Below are positions 53,084-55,184 of a stretch of DNA of 55,184 nucleotides, piece by piece. Made by a program: the position numbers and the translations under genes. The notes beneath the pieces are model-generated. The model was not told where the DNA came from. It saw only the letters and a program-made list of their open reading frames with translations, and searched no databases. Source of the stretch: an uncultured Pelagibacteraceae bacterium (GTDB taxonomy: Bacteria > Pseudomonadota > Alphaproteobacteria > Pelagibacterales > Pelagibacteraceae); NCBI GenBank assembly GCA_902588595.1, contig CACIPT010000005.1, positions 1 to 55,184 on the forward strand, given 5' to 3'. Within the stretch, counting starts at the first letter, position 1. Each line of letters begins with the position of its first letter.

Positions 53084-54939
53084 TGGCAATAAAAACTATT
53101 TTTGAAGATTGTGATGTTCTTGTAATAGGTGGAGGTATGGCAGGAACTGGTGCTGCTTTTGAAGCAAGACACTGGGGAAGAGATTTAAAAATTATCTGTG
53201 TAGAAAAAGCAAATATAGATAGAAGTGGAGCTGTGGCTCAAGGCTTGTATGCAATCAACTGTTATATGGGAATGCAATGGGGCGAAAACCAACCCGAAGA
53301 TCATGTTCGTTACGCTCGAAACGACTTAATGGGATTGGTTAGAGAAGACCTTGGTTACGATATGGCTCGTCATGTAGACTCAACAGTTCACATGTTTGAT
53401 GAATGGGGTTTACCTATGATGAGAAATAAAGAAACTGGTCGTTACCAACGTGAAGGTAAGTGGCAAATAATGATTCACGGTGAAAGTTATAAACCAATAG
53501 TTGCTGAAGCTGCAAAAAAATCTGCAGATAAAATTTACAATAGAATTATGATTACTCATCTACTTATGGATGAGACAAAAGAAAATAGGGTAGGTGGAGC
53601 AGTAGGATTTAACATGAGAACTGGTGACTATTACGTTTTTAGAGCAAAAACCGTTATAGTTGCTGCTGGTGGAGCTTCTCATATTTTTAAACCAAGAGCT
53701 GTTGGTGAAGGAATGGGTAGAACTTGGTATGCACCTTGGAGCAATGGTTCAGCTTACGCTCTTCCAATTGCAGCTGGAGCTAAAATGACTCAAATGGAAA
53801 ACAGAATTGTGTTATGTAGATTTAAAGATGGTTATGGTCCAGTTGGAGCTTACTTTTTACATTTAAAAACTTACACTCAAAATGCCAACGGTGAGAATTA
53901 TGAAAAAAAATGGTATGATAAGACTAAGGAATTGGTTGGAGAATATATAGACCATCATCCAACTCCAACATGTTTACGTAATCATGCTTTTATACAAGAA
54001 ACTATGGCAGGTGGTGGACCAATCCATATGGTTACAAAAGAAGCTTTCCAAGATCCACATTTAGAGACAGTTGGCTGGGAAAACTTCCTAGGAATGACTG
54101 TTGGCCAAGCTGTTGTTTGGGCATCACAAAATATTGATCCAAAATATACAAATCCAGAATTAACTACATCAGAACCATATGTTATGGGTTCTCACGCTAC
54201 TTGTTCAGGAGCATGGGTTAGTGGACCAGAAGACATTGCTCCTCCAGAGTATTTTTGGGGTTATAATAGAATGACAACCGTAGAAGGATTGTTTGGAGCC
54301 GGAGATACAGTTGGTGGCAGTGCTCACAAATTTTCATCAGGATCATTTACAGAAGGTAGATTAGCGGCAAAAGCAGCGGTTAAGTATATTGAAGAAGAAA
54401 AAGCTAAAGATATAAATGTAAGTGATAAACAATGTGAAGAGTTTAAAGAAATTATATTTAAACCTTTGGAAAATTACACAGTTGGAAGAAACGAAATTAC
54501 TGGAGGAACTGTTTCTCCAAGCTATATATTGCCAATCCAAGGTCTTCAACGTCTACAGAAGATCATGGATGAGTACGTTGGAGGAATATCTTATAATTAT
54601 ATGACTAATGAGAATACTCTAAAAAGAGGACTAGAGTTGCTAGAATGGTTACAGGAGGACCTTGAAAAAGTAGGCGCTGAAGACTATCACCAGCTTATGA
54701 GAGCTTGGGAACTTAAACACAGAACTCTTACATCTCAGTGTGTAACTGAACATACCCTTTTTAGGCAAGAAACACGTTGGCCGGGCTATTACTACAGAGG
54801 TGACTATATGAAATTAGATGATGAAAACTGGCATTGTTTAACATTATCAAGACGTGATCCTAAGACTGGAAAATTTACTATGGAGAAAGCACCTGTCTAC
54901 CATATAGTTGATGAAAAAGAGAAAAAAGAAGCTTCGTAA
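53083..54939 (+). CDS. aprA: Adenylylsulfate reductase, alpha subunit
   Basis: The 618-residue flavoprotein opens with CDVLVIGGGMAGTGAAFEA (FAD Rossmann) and contains the AprA substrate region (IDRSGAVAQGLYAINCYMG near 47-65), an AAGGASHIFKPRA block near 204 and RHTLTSQCVTEHTLFRQETRWPG near 560 (in two parts). In aerobes the enzyme is thought to oxidise sulfite plus AMP to APS. Here sulfite could come from organosulfur breakdown. With aprM and aprB it makes one operon. Confidence 0.95.
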   Translation: MAIKTIFEDCDVLVIGGGMAGTGAAFEARHWGRDLKIICVEKANIDRSGAVAQGLYAINCYMGMQWGENQPEDHVRYARNDLMGLVREDLGYDMARHVDSTVHMFDEWGLPMMRNKETGRYQREGKWQIMIHGESYKPIVAEAAKKSADKIYNRIMITHLLMDETKENRVGGAVGFNMRTGDYYVFRAKTVIVAAGGASHIFKPRAVGEGMGRTWYAPWSNGSAYALPIAAGAKMTQMENRIVLCRFKDGYGPVGAYFLHLKTYTQNANGENYEKKWYDKTKELVGEYIDHHPTPTCLRNHAFIQETMAGGGPIHMVTKEAFQDPHLETVGWENFLGMTVGQAVVWASQNIDPKYTNPELTTSEPYVMGSHATCSGAWVSGPEDIAPPEYFWGYNRMTTVEGLFGAGDTVGGSAHKFSSGSFTEGRLAAKAAVKYIEEEKAKDINVSDKQCEEFKEIIFKPLENYTVGRNEITGGTVSPSYILPIQGLQRLQKIMDEYVGGISYNYMTNENTLKRGLELLEWLQEDLEKVGAEDYHQLMRAWELKHRTLTSQCVTEHTLFRQETRWPGYYYRGDYMKLDDENWHCLTLSRRDPKTGKFTMEKAPVYHIVDEKEKKEAS

Positions 54940-54947
54940 AGAGATTA

Positions 54948-55184
54948 ATGAGTCTTCTAGAAAAGTCCGACGAAGAAATAATCAAAATTGCTGGACCTAT
55001 ATGGGCTAACTTGGTGAAGTCATCAAATATAAAAGACTATGGTGGTTTTACTAAAGATTTCTCATCTCAGATGCTATATGGGGCCAATGAGGTTGAGCTC
55101 GGTAAACAATGGGCTAATAACGAACTCATATCTACATTAGCAGAGGGCTGTAAAGCATTTGGCTGCCTTAAAAGAGGTCAGTAC
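54948..55184 (+). CDS. Unidentified gene after aprA, truncated at the right edge
   Basis: From ATG 54948, 8 nt after the aprA stop, an open frame runs 79 codons to the window edge without a stop. The opening MSLLEKSDEEIIKIAG and the later WANLVKSSNIKDYGGF suggest a small soluble helical protein. It is probably part of the apr operon. I do not recognise it. Confidence 0.6.
   Translation, partial: MSLLEKSDEEIIKIAGPIWANLVKSSNIKDYGGFTKDFSSQMLYGANEVELGKQWANNELISTLAEGCKAFGCLKRGQY

Overview
The window looks like a stretch of a SAR11 chromosome (Candidatus Pelagibacter, Pelagibacterales, Alphaproteobacteria). This is inferred from very AT-rich sequence, near-zero intergenic space with many 1-8 nt gene overlaps, a glycine-betaine/one-carbon operon, a thiV-type sodium symporter behind a TPP riboswitch, and an aprM-aprB-aprA locus. 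I see no tRNA, rRNA, CRISPR array, insertion sequence or phage gene.

Layout. (1) 1-8526, mostly minus strand: a compatible-solute C1 operon reading bhmT, dimethylglycine dehydrogenase, opuAC-type binding protein, proW-type permease, a MetF/MTHFR-like protein and a DmdA-related GcvT-family protein. No ABC ATPase gene is present in it. (2) 8616-19682, plus strand: a tightly packed run of 14 catabolic-looking genes: methyltransferase, Rieske oxygenase, SET protein, DddP-like M24 protein, APS-kinase-like kinase, HxGH nucleotidyltransferase, two paralogous Fe/2OG oxygenases, class II aldolase, hydroxyacyl-CoA-type dehydrogenase, GFA protein, FrhB-like Fe-S flavoprotein, PhyH oxygenase and an ECHDC3-like crotonase. 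This is the best candidate for an undescribed pathway. (3) 19679-23812: small stress and envelope genes (CoA-binding, SOUL, periplasmic MsrA, split YeeE pair, flavodoxin-fold reductase, exported AlgH-like protein, DUF4864). (4) 23862-29640: sarcosine/dimethylglycine dehydrogenase followed directly by ETF beta, ETF alpha and ETF-quinone oxidoreductase, a complete route from methylamine oxidation to quinone. (5) 29641-33078: DUF2237, hisI, folE, AcuI-type reductase and a LysR regulator. (6) 33099-37155: a Fe(III) ABC operon behind Fur-box-like sites, with a 55-residue Cys protein and a strong hairpin between the binding protein and the permease. (7) 37170-41292: AzlC/AzlD, TPP riboswitch plus thiV, rseP and HU with a terminator. 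(8) 41329-46800: glycosyltransferase, rhodanese, ABA4-like membrane protein, recX, a tiny membrane protein, cysQ, DUF3553, mnmA, a membrane protein and a 27-residue basic microprotein. (9) 46875-51731: PLP trans-sulfuration enzyme, MFS transporter and a pabB-pabA-pabC-type operon. (10) 51783-55184: aprM, aprB, aprA and a truncated gene.

How the genes fit together (inference). BhmT and the two DMGDH/SARDH-type flavoproteins strip methyl groups from glycine betaine, feeding methionine, folate-bound C1 units and, through ETF/ETF-QO, the respiratory chain. FolE and the pab genes supply the folate. The GcvT/MTHFR pair suggests a further folate-dependent demethylation. The DddP-like enzyme, the AcuI-type reductase and AprBA make a possible DMSP/organosulfur thread, but the physical clustering does not prove they act together. 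All assignments rest on motif and family recognition by eye; no database search was run.
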